DNA of 64,000 nt from positions 1 to 64,000 of the forward strand of contig SVOV01000005.1 of the NCBI GenBank assembly GCA_015066205.1, read 5' to 3'. The notes under the pieces are model-generated. The model saw only the letters and a list, made by a program, of their open reading frames with translations, was not told where the DNA came from and did no database searches. How positions within the stretch are numbered: position 1 is the first letter of the stretch; each line of letters opens with the position of its first letter. This document shows positions 1 through 7,699 of the stretch, piece after piece. Source of the stretch: Oscillospiraceae bacterium. Its GTDB lineage: Bacteria > Bacillota > Clostridia > Oscillospirales > Acutalibacteraceae. A program made the translations under genes and the position numbers.

Positions 1-120
1 AAAACGAAGTTTTGTATATCATCATTGCGAAAAGAAATGCAGCCTGCGGCTGATGATATACACCTTCGGTGATGAGATGCACGCTTGCGCGTGATGATAT
101 ACCATTGCTTTCGCAATGGA
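1..120. repeat. Array of short hairpins with a conserved AT-rich spacer
   Basis: Several 9-16 nt hairpins with 3-4 nt loops follow one another about every 20-22 bases. Examples are CACC-ttc-GGTG, ACGC-ttgc-GCGT and CATTGC-tttc-GCAATG. Each is separated by a spacer close to ATGATATAC. The stems differ from unit to unit but each is self-complementary, so the hairpin shape is kept while the sequence varies. The array sits just past the tmRNA terminator. No protein is supported here. A related array lies on the other side of the tmRNA gene. Its function is unknown. Confidence 0.7.
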
Positions 121-121
121 T

Positions 122-157
122 AAAAAAATTCGACAAGTCGAAACTTGTCGAATTTTT
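122..157 (-). terminator. Intrinsic terminator of ssrA
   Basis: A long self-complementary stem (AATTCGACAAG paired with CTTGTCGAATT) lies immediately after the CCA end of the tmRNA when read on the minus strand. The stem is flanked by A and T runs on both sides, so it could also act on the plus strand. Confidence 0.85.
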
Positions 158-507
158 TGGTGGAGGCGAGGGGAGTCGAACCCCTGTCCGAAAAACCTTC
201 CTCCCAACTTTCTACGAGCGTATTTGCTTATTTATTCTCGTTCTCTTCGGCGTGAAGCAACACACTCCGAAGAAAACCAGCCCTTTAATGCGTGATGAAA
301 TACAAGGCTATTTCTCATACACGTTCACCGCTACATGACGCCACGCACCGGGCCGCGGTACTCCCGGGAATGACGGCTGCTGCACTTAGGCAGCTGCTAA
401 AACTGTATTTTTGTTATTTATTTTATAACATTGAAGCTTTTATAGAGGTGCCTCGCCTCTGCTCGCTTATCAAGACTCGGATTCCCCGTCGAAATCCTTT
501 CGCCCCC
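158..507 (-). ncRNA. ssrA: Transfer-messenger RNA (tmRNA)
   Basis: Rescues stalled ribosomes together with SmpB, acting first as an alanyl-tRNA and then as an mRNA for a degradation tag. The 5' end GGGGGCG pairs with CGCCTCC at the 3' end over 7 bp and includes the G-U at the third pair that alanyl-tRNA synthetase needs. The T arm (GGGGTTCGACTCCCC) and an encoded ACCA end are present, and total length is about 350 nt, as usual for the family. The tag reading frame ends NNKNTVLAAA before a TAA stop at 386-388. I did not fix the resume codon. It lies one gene away from smpB. The neighbouring hairpin arrays do not overlap it. Confidence 0.95.
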
Positions 508-544
508 ATAGGGCAGATTTGCGGAGCAAATCTGCAGTTATGTA

Positions 545-625
545 TAGGTTTTGCCTGATGTGATATTTGCCTTCGGCAAGTGATATGCCGACTTTGTCGG
601 CGTTATATATCCGACTTTGTCGGAT
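545..625. repeat. Second short-hairpin array, upstream of ssrA
   Basis: Three consecutive hairpins (TTGCC-ttc-GGCAA, GCCGA-ctttg-TCGGC, CCGA-ctttg-TCGG) are separated by spacers of the type GTGATAT or GTTATATAT. The build is the same as the array at 1-120: small variable stems joined by a conserved AT-rich spacer. From 626 to 741 I see no gene. The ssrA promoter should lie upstream of 507 on the minus strand, in or near this array, but I could not assign it with confidence. Confidence 0.65.
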
Positions 626-741
626 GTTGAAGGATTGATTGTGCTTGGATTTTGCTGTTTACCTGCGAGAAATACGCAGGTGTTTGATTTTTTTGGGGGA
701 ATTTTATTATACAATTGTTTTTATATAAAATCAACTGAAAA

Positions 742-1287
742 TTATTGGCTTATTTCGATTTTTATAATTGTTCCGTCATCGGCTTCGATATTGAGAATTT
801 CACCTGTTGCACCCTCTTCAGCGAGGCTCAGTATCTCCTCCATCTGAGAGCTGCTTATGGTGTCCCCGCCGACTATTCCCGAAATACCGTTTCCGATTCT
901 TGCTATTTTTTTGACGAGAGCCACGGGAACGGTGATTTTTGTCGGCTTTTTGTTGACAGGACTGATATTGATCTTCAATCGGAGCTTGCTGTTATCGGTT
1001 AAGGGGATTCTGACTGCGGCTTCTCTTTTTTCGCTTCCGGTGAGAAGCTCTTCTATTCCGACCCCGAGGATCTCTGATATTTTCGGAAGAAGAAGGATGT
1101 CGGGGCAGGATAGATTATTCTCCCATTTCGATATTGCCTGAGGGGTAACATCGAGATGATTTGCTAATTCATCCTGTGTCAGCCCCTTGTTTTTTCTGGC
1201 AAAAGCCAGTCTTTCTCCGAGTGTGCTCATTTCGTTGGTTCTTTCTTCATCGGGCTTTTCATTTTCTTTTTTTGTGAATAATGTCAT
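742..1287 (-). CDS. XRE-family regulator with a C-terminal SHOCT/YvlB-like domain
   Basis: A probable DNA-binding regulator of unknown targets. An HTH_3 domain covers about residues 22-85, with the typical run LTQDELANHLDVTPQAISKW. After a short linker, the last 80 residues resemble the region of YvlB-type proteins that carries a run of VPVALVKKIARIG followed by an acidic LAEEGATGEI segment; that assignment is from memory of the family. I chose the ATG at 1287 because AAAGGAG sits 9 nt before it. An ATG two codons earlier is only 3 nt from that site. A third candidate, closer to the domain boundary, is at 1230. It stands alone upstream of smpB and in the same direction. Confidence 0.8.
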   Translation of the reverse strand: MTLFTKKENEKPDEERTNEMSTLGERLAFARKNKGLTQDELANHLDVTPQAISKWENNLSCPDILLLPKISEILGVGIEELLTGSEKREAAVRIPLTDNSKLRLKINISPVNKKPTKITVPVALVKKIARIGNGISGIVGGDTISSSQMEEILSLAEEGATGEILNIEADDGTIIKIEISQ

Positions 1288-1432
1288 TTTCATTTTCTCC
1301 TTTCGGCTTTGCCGTTTTCAGTTATATTCTATCGGAAAAACCGAAAAAATTGAATTGAACAAAGGTTGAAATGAAGTCCGTTTCCTCAACGAAAGGTTGT
1401 TTTTCGGAAAAATCGGATAAACTGACGGTTGA

Positions 1433-1897
1433 TTACTGATTTTTGTCGGAGCGAAGAGAACGCTCGATGTCGCGGTTGGCGGCTTTTTTTGCGGCATCCT
1501 CGCGCTTATCGTAGAGCTTTTTACCCTTACAAAGACCTATCTTAAGCTTTGCCCTGCCGCGGACAAAATATACACTTAAGGGGATAATTGCATAGCCCTG
1601 CTGCTTCATAAGGCCGAAAAGCTTATTTATCTCTCTTTTGTGCATAAGAAGACGCTTGGGTCTTAAGGGGTCACGGTTGAAGATGTTTCCTTTTTCATAA
1701 GGGGAGATGTGCATTCCGTTGGTGAATATCTCGCCGTCCTTGATATGGCACCAGGAATCCTTGAGATTTACTCTGCCCTCACGGATGGATTTTACCTCTG
1801 TTCCGTACAGCTCAAGTCCCGCTTCATAGGTTTCTTCAACAAAATAATCGTGATAAGCCTTTTTGTTCTGTGCTACGGTTCTTTCTGTATCATTCAT
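1433..1897 (-). CDS. smpB: SsrA-binding protein SmpB
   Basis: Binds the tRNA-like domain of tmRNA and carries it to stalled ribosomes for trans-translation. The protein has 154 residues, the normal length. It shows the family signatures NKKAYHDYFVEETYEAGLEL near the N-terminus, GTEVKSIREGRVNLKDS in the OB-fold core, and the basic C-terminal tail with KREDAAKK. A GGTGAT ribosome site precedes the ATG. Its RNA partner ssrA is about 0.9 kb away on the same strand, with only the XRE gene between. Confidence 0.97.
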   Translation of the reverse strand: MNDTERTVAQNKKAYHDYFVEETYEAGLELYGTEVKSIREGRVNLKDSWCHIKDGEIFTNGMHISPYEKGNIFNRDPLRPKRLLMHKREINKLFGLMKQQGYAIIPLSVYFVRGRAKLKIGLCKGKKLYDKREDAAKKAANRDIERSLRSDKNQ

Positions 1898-1941
1898 AAA
1901 ATCACCAATATTTTAACTTACCGAGTGTGTCTATATCGGAA

Positions 1942-3630
1942 TTACATTTTCTCGGGTGCATCTACCTTGAGAAGTCCGAGTACATTTTTAAGAGTTATTG
2001 CAGTGGCCTTACACAGTGTAAGTCTTGCAGTTTTAAGGCCTTCGTCGTCAATGTCGCAGTGGCAGGAATTGTAGAACTTGTGGAAGCAGGTTGCAAGGTC
2101 AACAGCATATCTTGTGAGCTTTGAGGGATCGAGAAGCTTTGCGGCTGCTTCGGTTTCTCCCGTAAGGGAAGCGATGAAACGGATAAGCTCTTTTTCTGTT
2201 TCGTGGGTGAGAAGTCCCTCTTTAAGCTGTACTTCATCTGAAAGAACAGTGCCGTTTTCTTCCATCTTTCTGAAAATTGAACAGATTCTTGCGTGGGCAT
2301 ACTGACAGTAGTAAACAGGATTCTGTGAGCTCTCTTCAACCGCAAGGTCAAGGTCAAAGTCACAGTGGGAATTTGCCTCTCTCATATTGAAGAAGAATCT
2401 TGCCGCATCAATGGGCACCTCTTCAAGAAGAGTTACAAGGGTAATTGCCTTGCCTGAACGCTTTGATGCCTTGATTACCTCGCCGTCCTTGACAAGTCTT
2501 ACCATCTGCATAAGAACTACCTGAAGTCTGTCGGGATTAATTCCGAGAGCGGTAAGGGCAGCCTTAAGACGGGGCACATAGCCGTGATGGTCAGCACCGA
2601 GAATGTCAACAGCAAGGTCAAAGCTTCTTTCCTGTAATTTGTTATAATGATATGCAATATCGGGAACTATATAAGTATAAAAGCCGTTGGAGCGCTTGAG
2701 AACAAAGTCCTTGTCACAGCCGAACTGCTCAGCCCTGAACCAGAGTGCGCCCTCGCTTTCATAGGTATATCCCTTTTCAGTAAGAAGATCAACAACCCTT
2801 TTAGCGGCGCCGGAATTATGAAGAGTGCTTTCTCTGAACCAGGTATCATATTTTATTTTATACTTGAGAAGATCCCTTTCAAGTCCCTCAATATTAAGAG
2901 GAAGCGCATAATTTACGAGTGCATTTCTTCTTTCTTCTTCGGATGCATTGATATATTTGTCGCCGTAGATTCCGGCAAAGTTTTCGGCGTGGTCGATAAT
3001 ATCCTGTCCGTGGTATGAATCCTCGGGCATTTCAATGGGGTCACCGAAATGCTGGCGGTAGCGGATATCAAGAGAAAGACCGAATTTTTCTATCTGATTT
3101 CCGCCGTCGTTTATATAGAATTCTCTTTCGGTTTCATAGCCTGCCCAGGAGAGCACCTCGCTGAGACAGTCACCCATAGCACCGCCTCTGGCATTACCTA
3201 CATGCATAGGCCCTGTGGGGTTTGCGGAAACGAATTCAACAAGAGCACGCTTGCCCTTGAAGAGGTCGGAATGACCGTATTTTTCACCCTTTTCAATTAC
3301 ATCACAGAGAATATCACTGTAATATTTTTCTGAAAGTGTGAAATTAAGGAAGCCTGCGCCCGCACATTCGCATTTTTCAAAATATGTGCCGTCAAGCTCA
3401 AGATTTTCCATAATTGCTCCCGCAATTTTTACGGGAGGCATACGGAATGCCTTTGCGTGTGCCATAGCGGCATTTGTGGAATAGTCGCCGTTTTTCCTGT
3501 CGGCGGGGATCTCTGTCTTTATGGGAAGAAGCTCAGCCTCGGGAAGCTGACAGGCTGCCTGAGCCTTTTTTATCGCATTTTCTATTGCTGTCTGAAGCTG
3601 TGCTTCGGCTTTTTTTACAAGTACGCTCAT
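1942..3630 (-). CDS. argS: Arginine-tRNA ligase
   Basis: Charges tRNA-Arg with arginine in the cytoplasm. The class I HIGH-type motif appears as NPTGPMHVGNARGG near residue 130. The KMSKS region is replaced by the ASKRSGKAITL segment, as expected for ArgRS, which often lacks a canonical KMSKS. The N-terminal Add-1 domain and the C-terminal DALR anticodon-binding domain (about 440-562) are complete. The length of 562 residues is typical. The gene lies 13 nt after a DUF1934 gene, an association common in Bacillota, so the two are probably co-transcribed. Confidence 0.97.
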   Translation of the reverse strand: MSVLVKKAEAQLQTAIENAIKKAQAACQLPEAELLPIKTEIPADRKNGDYSTNAAMAHAKAFRMPPVKIAGAIMENLELDGTYFEKCECAGAGFLNFTLSEKYYSDILCDVIEKGEKYGHSDLFKGKRALVEFVSANPTGPMHVGNARGGAMGDCLSEVLSWAGYETEREFYINDGGNQIEKFGLSLDIRYRQHFGDPIEMPEDSYHGQDIIDHAENFAGIYGDKYINASEEERRNALVNYALPLNIEGLERDLLKYKIKYDTWFRESTLHNSGAAKRVVDLLTEKGYTYESEGALWFRAEQFGCDKDFVLKRSNGFYTYIVPDIAYHYNKLQERSFDLAVDILGADHHGYVPRLKAALTALGINPDRLQVVLMQMVRLVKDGEVIKASKRSGKAITLVTLLEEVPIDAARFFFNMREANSHCDFDLDLAVEESSQNPVYYCQYAHARICSIFRKMEENGTVLSDEVQLKEGLLTHETEKELIRFIASLTGETEAAAKLLDPSKLTRYAVDLATCFHKFYNSCHCDIDDEGLKTARLTLCKATAITLKNVLGLLKVDAPEKM

Positions 3631-3643
3631 TTTTTTCGTCCTT

Positions 3644-4069
3644 TCAAGAAATTTTCTTACCGACTGTTACGGTCATTTCCTTTGTCTGGTTGACCTCGCC
3701 GTAAAAATCTATGGTATAGTTCATTTTAAGCTTTAATGAATCCTCTTTTGCATCGCTTGAAATCTCCTGTGCGGTGATTCCCACCATAAGCTCTCCGTAG
3801 GGAGTGGCATATGCACAGTTATGTCTTTTGCCCTTTTCTATAATAAGCTCGGTATTTATTGAGCCCCGTCTTAAAAGATGGGCACATTCTCCGTCTTTTA
3901 CACGGAGCACCGTATGGCTTTTCATATCCTCTGCAAAGATCTCATCAAATTCAACGGTATAGTTGTCGGGAGTGCCGTAATAAATACAGGTAGTTTCCAT
4001 TTCAACCTTGTCCGTATCAACACCGTCAGAGGATATATCTATAATTTTCAGCAGTCTTTCCTCGTTCAT
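3644..4069 (-). CDS. DUF1934 (YwiB-like) beta-barrel protein
   Basis: A small cytoplasmic protein of 141 residues with the alternating beta pattern of the DUF1934/YwiB calycin-like barrel: a central TTCIYYGTPDNYTVEFDEI, then RRGSINTELIIEKGKRH, then a C-terminal KLKMNYTIDFYGEV. The biochemical role of the family is not established. It sits directly upstream of argS, as YwiB homologues do in many Bacillota. A GGAGAGA ribosome site precedes the ATG. Confidence 0.8.
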   Translation of the reverse strand: MNEERLLKIIDISSDGVDTDKVEMETTCIYYGTPDNYTVEFDEIFAEDMKSHTVLRVKDGECAHLLRRGSINTELIIEKGKRHNCAYATPYGELMVGITAQEISSDAKEDSLKLKMNYTIDFYGEVNQTKEMTVTVGKKIS

Positions 4070-4161
4070 ATCTCTCTCCGTTAAAATTAGTCATAATATA
4101 TTATCACATTTTCACAAAAAAATCAACAGATATTTGTCAGAATGTAAGCAGATGCAGTTCG

Positions 4162-4854
4162 TTACAGCTTTATTTTAACAGGCTCACTGACTGTTATGTC
4201 ATTTTCGGTAACTTTACAGCTGTAGGCGAGTATTTTTACCCCCGCTTTGTCAGCTTCTCTTAAGACAGCGGCAAATTCGGGATGGGTCTCTTCATTCGGT
4301 GAAAAGCTTTTTATGTTCTCCATCTGAATAATGAACATTATATATGTGTCAATGCCCTCGGAATGCGCACGGATAAGCTCTTTTATGTGCTTGACGCCTC
4401 TTTCGGTGGGGGCATCGGGAAAAAGAGCGGTTCCGTCTTTTTCAAGCGTCACACCCTTGACCTCAACGAAAGCCTTTTTTGACGGTGACTCTGCCATAAT
4501 GTCAAAACGGGAATTACCGTAGGTAACCTCTCTTCTGATTACGGTGCCTTTCGGAAAAAGCCCCGAGACGGGGAGAAATTCGGCGGCGCAGAGATTAGGT
4601 ATCTGTGAATCGATATTTATAAGTAATTTTCCGTTTTCTGTTTTCTTTTCAACGGCGATAAGATCGTATGCGGTTTTTCTTTCGGGATTTTCCGATCTTT
4701 CAAGATAAACAACGGCACCGGGAACAAGTATCTCCTTGCATCTTCCTGTATTTTTCACATGAACGGTATGCTCCACACCGTCGATTTTTACCTTTGCGAT
4801 AAAACGGTTGGGACGGGAAATAAATTCCCCTCTGACTATGTTTTTGTATTTCAT
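4162..4854 (-). CDS. sfsA: SfsA family protein (sugar fermentation stimulation homologue)
   Basis: 230 residues, the usual SfsA size. It has an N-terminal OB-like domain (FIAKVKIDGVEHTVHVKNTGRCKE), a nuclease-like core with RFDIMAESPSKKAFVEVKGV, and DAPTERGVKHIKEL, which carries restriction-endonuclease-type acidic and lysine residues. In E. coli the protein is linked to maltose gene expression and binds DNA, but its enzymatic activity is not established. The start follows an AGGTGAT site. It is the first gene of the leftward block and shares the intergenic region with the divergent SRP RNA gene. Confidence 0.9.
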   Translation of the reverse strand: MKYKNIVRGEFISRPNRFIAKVKIDGVEHTVHVKNTGRCKEILVPGAVVYLERSENPERKTAYDLIAVEKKTENGKLLINIDSQIPNLCAAEFLPVSGLFPKGTVIRREVTYGNSRFDIMAESPSKKAFVEVKGVTLEKDGTALFPDAPTERGVKHIKELIRAHSEGIDTYIMFIIQMENIKSFSPNEETHPEFAAVLREADKAGVKILAYSCKVTENDITVSEPVKIKL

Positions 4855-4941
4855 TTCATCACCTTTTATACATTATATTTCATCTGACGGGAAAAATAAA
4901 GAGCAATAAGCCGTGAAGCCTCTTAAATATTTAAAAAAGAC

Positions 4942-4970
4942 TTGCAAAAAGTATTTATTTATACTATAAT
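4942..4970 (+). promoter_or_regulatory. Sigma-A promoter for the SRP RNA
   Basis: TTGCAA and a perfect TATAAT are separated by 17 bp. Transcription would start about 45 nt before the SRP RNA closing stem, so the primary transcript would have a 5' leader with two small hairpins. Confidence 0.75.
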
Positions 4971-5022
4971 AACTAAGCTGATGATAAATCGGCTTGTATT
5001 TCATACAATAATTTTGGATTTT

Positions 5023-5150
5023 GCTTCTGTCATGCGGCGTGTTGGTCCTGTGCGACGGAGCGCCGCGAACCATGTCAGGCGGGGAACCGAGCAGCATTAA
5101 GCGGTCAGCCCGTGCGACACAGTCCGCCTGCACGCCGTGTGACAGAGGCA
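5023..5150 (+). ncRNA. ffs: Signal recognition particle RNA (4.5S/scRNA type)
   Basis: RNA scaffold of the signal recognition particle, binding Ffh. The ends pair over more than 16 bp (CTTCTGTCATGCGGCGTG with CACGCCGTGTGACAGAGG). The conserved domain IV loop is present: GTCAGGCGGGGAACCGAGCAGC. It is followed at once by TTTTTT (5154-5159), so the closing stem may also act as terminator. Its place directly upstream of dnaX is the classic Bacillota order. The exact 5' end is uncertain because the promoter lies about 50 nt upstream. Confidence 0.9.
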
Positions 5151-5172
5151 AAATTTTTTCATATTTGAAAAA

Positions 5173-5207
5173 AGTGAAGAAGTAATAGTGAAGAGTGAAG
5201 AAGTGAC
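5173..5207. repeat. Heptamer tandem repeat, unit AGTGAAG
   Basis: Five 7-bp units in a row: AGTGAAG, AAGTAAT, AGTGAAG, AGTGAAG, AAGTGAC. It lies between the SRP RNA terminator and dnaX. It belongs to the same class of 7-bp-period intergenic repeats seen at 5322, 39529, 40040 and 60562. Confidence 0.7.
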
Positions 5208-5321
5208 CTGTCGGAAGGGCGGCGCCCTTGAATCGTACAGGTAAAAGCGAACTGTGAAGGGTTCAGGTAAGCTTGCGTATTTTTCTGTTTTTCGCTCTTA
5301 TGCTATAAGCTTCAGAATAAT

Positions 5322-5355
5322 CATTTTGCATTCTGCACTTTGCATTTTGCATTTG
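5322..5355. repeat. Heptamer tandem repeat, unit CATTTTG
   Basis: CATTTTG, CATTCTG, CACTTTG, CATTTTG and a shorter CATTTG follow directly on one another. The array ends just before the dnaX ribosome site. Apart from the two heptamer arrays, the stretch 5161-5374 holds no gene I can support. Confidence 0.75.
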
Positions 5356-5374
5356 CGAAACGGAGTTGAGCATA

Positions 5375-7327
5375 TTGTACAGGGTCTTATATCGTAAATG
5401 GCGTCCTAAGGTATTCGCCGATGTTATCGGTCAGCCTCAGGTCACAAGGACGCTTTCCTCGCAGGTAAAGGAAAACAGGCTTTCTCACGCCTATCTTTTT
5501 ACAGGCTCAAGAGGAACGGGTAAAACTACCTGTGCAAAAATTTTCTCAAAGGCTGTAAACTGCCTTGCCCCCGTAAACGGTGACCCCTGTAACGAATGTG
5601 AGCTTTGCCGCGGAATAGATTCGGGCAGTGTGCTTGATATTGTTGAAATAGACGCCGCCAGTAACCGCAGTATTGATGATATCCGTCTTCTTAAGGACGA
5701 GGTTAATTTCACTCCCTCACAGGCGAAATACCGTGTTTACATCATAGATGAGGTTCATATGCTTACCATTGAGGCCTTCAACGCGCTTCTTAAAACTCTT
5801 GAAGAGCCTCCCGAGCATGTTAAATTCATTCTTGCCACAACCGAGGTGCATAAGCTTCCCTCAACTATTCTTTCTCGCTGTCAGAGATTTGATTTCAGAA
5901 GGATCGAGCCTCAGGATATTGCAGAAAGACTGAAATATGTTGCAGGTGAAGAGGGCGCTCAGCTTTCTCACGAGGCTGCAATGCTTATCGCAAGAATCGC
6001 CGACGGCGGAATGAGAGATGCTCTTTCGCTCCTCGACAGATGTATAAGCGTAAGTAATACTGTTGATGTGGATATCGTTTCATCCTCTGCAGGACTTATG
6101 GGAAGAGAGCATATATACGGACTTATAAAAGCCATAGCCTCGGGAGATACCGCAAAATGTCTTATGATACTTGATGAGCTTCATAAGGGCTCGTGCGATA
6201 CCGAAAGACTGATTTCGGAGCTTATCGACCGATTCAGAAGCTTTCTTATAGTAAAAACAGTACACAGTCCCGAAAATCTTCTTGTGTGTACTGCCACCGA
6301 GCTGAACGAGATCAGACAGATATCCGATTTATTCCCCAAGGAAACAGTGCTTTATGCTCTGAATATCCTCACCTCTGCAACAGAGGCTATGAGAAAGACG
6401 CAGAACAGAAGAATTGAAGCCGAAATGGCTCTCATCCGATTGACCCGACCCGAAACAGATGAATCGGCGGCGGCTCTCGGAGTAAGAATTGCTCAGCTTG
6501 AAAAAGAAATAGAAATGTTAAAACGAGGTGTATTAAAGGCCTCTCCCGTTCAGACAGTGCCTTCAGAAATGCCTGTTATGAGAGAAATTCCCAAGAGAGA
6601 AGAAAAATCGGAAAGCTTCCCGGCGCCGAAAGAAGCTCCGATCTCCGACGAAGCACCGCCTTTTGACGAAGCGCCGCCTTTTGACGAAACACCGCCTTTT
6701 GACGAAACACCGCCCTTTGACGAAGCACCGCCCTTTGACGAAGCTCCGCCTTTTGACGAAGCACCGCCTTTTGATGAAGCACCGCCCTTCGACGAGGTAC
6801 CTTCCTTTGGCGAAACTCCGAATTCCGAATTCCGAACTCCGGATTCAAATAATTCTTCACTCGGAGAATTCAAGGGCTTTTCGACCGAAGGCTCTTCGTC
6901 TACATTCGGTGCGATGTTTGCCGCAGGCGGGGAAGATGACGATGATGAGCCCTTTGATTTTGAATCCTTTGTAAAAATGCACGAGGGCAATCATAAAAAA
7001 GAAGAAACGGAGGCCGTTCCCGAAAGACGGGAGGTCTTTGAGAATAAATATGAGTCTTCATTTGAAGAATCAATACCGGAAACTGCCGCCGCAGGCTCTA
7101 TTGACAGGACTACCTGGGGAAAGATCGTCTATGAAACAGAGCATCTTTTCCCGCCTCTTATAGGTCAGCTTACAGGCTCGGTTGCAAGAATAGAGGGTGG
7201 GACGATATATATCACCCTCGCAGACAAGAATCTTAAAATTTTTGTAAAAGAGCAGATGCTCGGAAAATTTGTAACACAGGCTGCCGCGAGTATTCTCGGC
7301 AAGGAATATAAAATAAAATTGGATTAA
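5375..7327 (+). CDS. dnaX: DNA polymerase III subunits gamma/tau
   Basis: Clamp-loader ATPase of the replisome. The N-terminal AAA+ domain has Walker A GSRGTGKT near residue 45, a four-cysteine zinc module (CLAP...CNECELC) and the DEVH Walker B motif. Domains II and III follow to about residue 370. Next comes a long acidic proline-rich linker of about 170 residues and a C-terminal tau-like domain from about 580. I start at the TTG at 5375: GGAG lies 9 nt upstream and the protein then begins MYRVLYRKWRP, as in relatives. A TTG at 5366 abuts the same GGAG. The linker holds nine 18-bp repeats and one in-frame heptamer repeat copy. Confidence 0.95.
   Translation: MYRVLYRKWRPKVFADVIGQPQVTRTLSSQVKENRLSHAYLFTGSRGTGKTTCAKIFSKAVNCLAPVNGDPCNECELCRGIDSGSVLDIVEIDAASNRSIDDIRLLKDEVNFTPSQAKYRVYIIDEVHMLTIEAFNALLKTLEEPPEHVKFILATTEVHKLPSTILSRCQRFDFRRIEPQDIAERLKYVAGEEGAQLSHEAAMLIARIADGGMRDALSLLDRCISVSNTVDVDIVSSSAGLMGREHIYGLIKAIASGDTAKCLMILDELHKGSCDTERLISELIDRFRSFLIVKTVHSPENLLVCTATELNEIRQISDLFPKETVLYALNILTSATEAMRKTQNRRIEAEMALIRLTRPETDESAAALGVRIAQLEKEIEMLKRGVLKASPVQTVPSEMPVMREIPKREEKSESFPAPKEAPISDEAPPFDEAPPFDETPPFDETPPFDEAPPFDEAPPFDEAPPFDEAPPFDEVPSFGETPNSEFRTPDSNNSSLGEFKGFSTEGSSSTFGAMFAAGGEDDDDEPFDFESFVKMHEGNHKKEETEAVPERREVFENKYESSFEESIPETAAAGSIDRTTWGKIVYETEHLFPPLIGQLTGSVARIEGGTIYITLADKNLKIFVKEQMLGKFVTQAAASILGKEYKIKLD
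6647..6808 (+). repeat. Nine tandem 18-bp repeats coding DE(A/T)PPF in dnaX
   Basis: Nine uninterrupted 18-bp units encode DEAPPF (six copies), DETPPF (two copies) and a final divergent DEVPSF. Synonymous differences between units (GCA, GCG, GCT; TTT, TTC) show the array is not newly expanded. It forms the acidic, presumably disordered linker of the tau-type protein. Confidence 0.95.
6816..6846 (+). repeat. Solo copy of the CCGAATT heptamer repeat inside dnaX
   Basis: A 31-bp stretch matches the right inverted repeat at 40040-40070 at 28 of 31 positions, by my hand alignment. It is read in frame as TPNSEFRTPDS. It directly follows the 18-bp repeat array in the linker, so the insertion is tolerated. 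Confidence 0.85.
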
Positions 7328-7345
7328 TTCCGAAGGAGTATTAAT

Positions 7346-7687
7346 ATGAAAGCAAGAATTCCCAATCAGAATAATATGTCAAGAAACGATATGATGGCAA
7401 AGCTTCAGAAGATGCAGGAGGATATGGCAAATAAGCAGGCTGAGATTGAAAGCAGCGAGTTTACCGCATCTGCAGGCGGCGGAGCTGTTGAAGTAAAGGT
7501 TAGCGGTAAGCACGAGATCCTCGGTATTACCGTAAAGCCCGAGGTCGTTGATCCCGAGGATGTTGAAATGCTTGAAGATCTTCTTATTGCCGCTCTCAAT
7601 GAAGCAATAAGAAAGGCAAGCGATACCATGGACAGAGAAATGGGTGCATTTTCAAGCGGTCTCGGAATCCCCGGACTCGGCTTCTGA
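7346..7687 (+). CDS. ebfC: YbaB/EbfC nucleoid-associated protein
   Basis: A small DNA-binding protein of 113 residues from the YbaB/EbfC/YaaK family, which forms dimers shaped like tweezers. The core has MMAKLQKMQEDMANKQ (N-terminal helix), a Gly-rich GGGAVEVKVSGKHEI strand pair, and DLLIAALNEAIRKA. It lies 18 nt after dnaX and 12 nt before recR, the standard dnaX-ebfC-recR operon. A GAAGGAG site precedes the ATG. Confidence 0.95.
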   Translation: MKARIPNQNNMSRNDMMAKLQKMQEDMANKQAEIESSEFTASAGGGAVEVKVSGKHEILGITVKPEVVDPEDVEMLEDLLIAALNEAIRKASDTMDREMGAFSSGLGIPGLGF

Positions 7688-7699
7688 GGAGAATAACAG

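Noticed and set aside
158-200. A tRNA-Ser or tRNA-Leu 3' half
   Set aside because: The T arm and acceptor end belong to the tmRNA: the matching 5' end lies about 340 bases away and the tag frame is between them.
1-625. CRISPR-like array around ssrA
   Set aside because: Units are only about 20 nt, the hairpins are variable and the spacers constant, the reverse of CRISPR, and there are no cas genes.
4873-5151. A 92-residue minus-strand protein over the SRP RNA
   Set aside because: It overlaps a conserved RNA gene and its promoter, and the translated sequence has no family look.
6550-6990. Long reverse-strand frame over the dnaX linker, rich in SSKGGA
   Set aside because: It is the complement of the 18-bp coding repeats and has no ribosome site.
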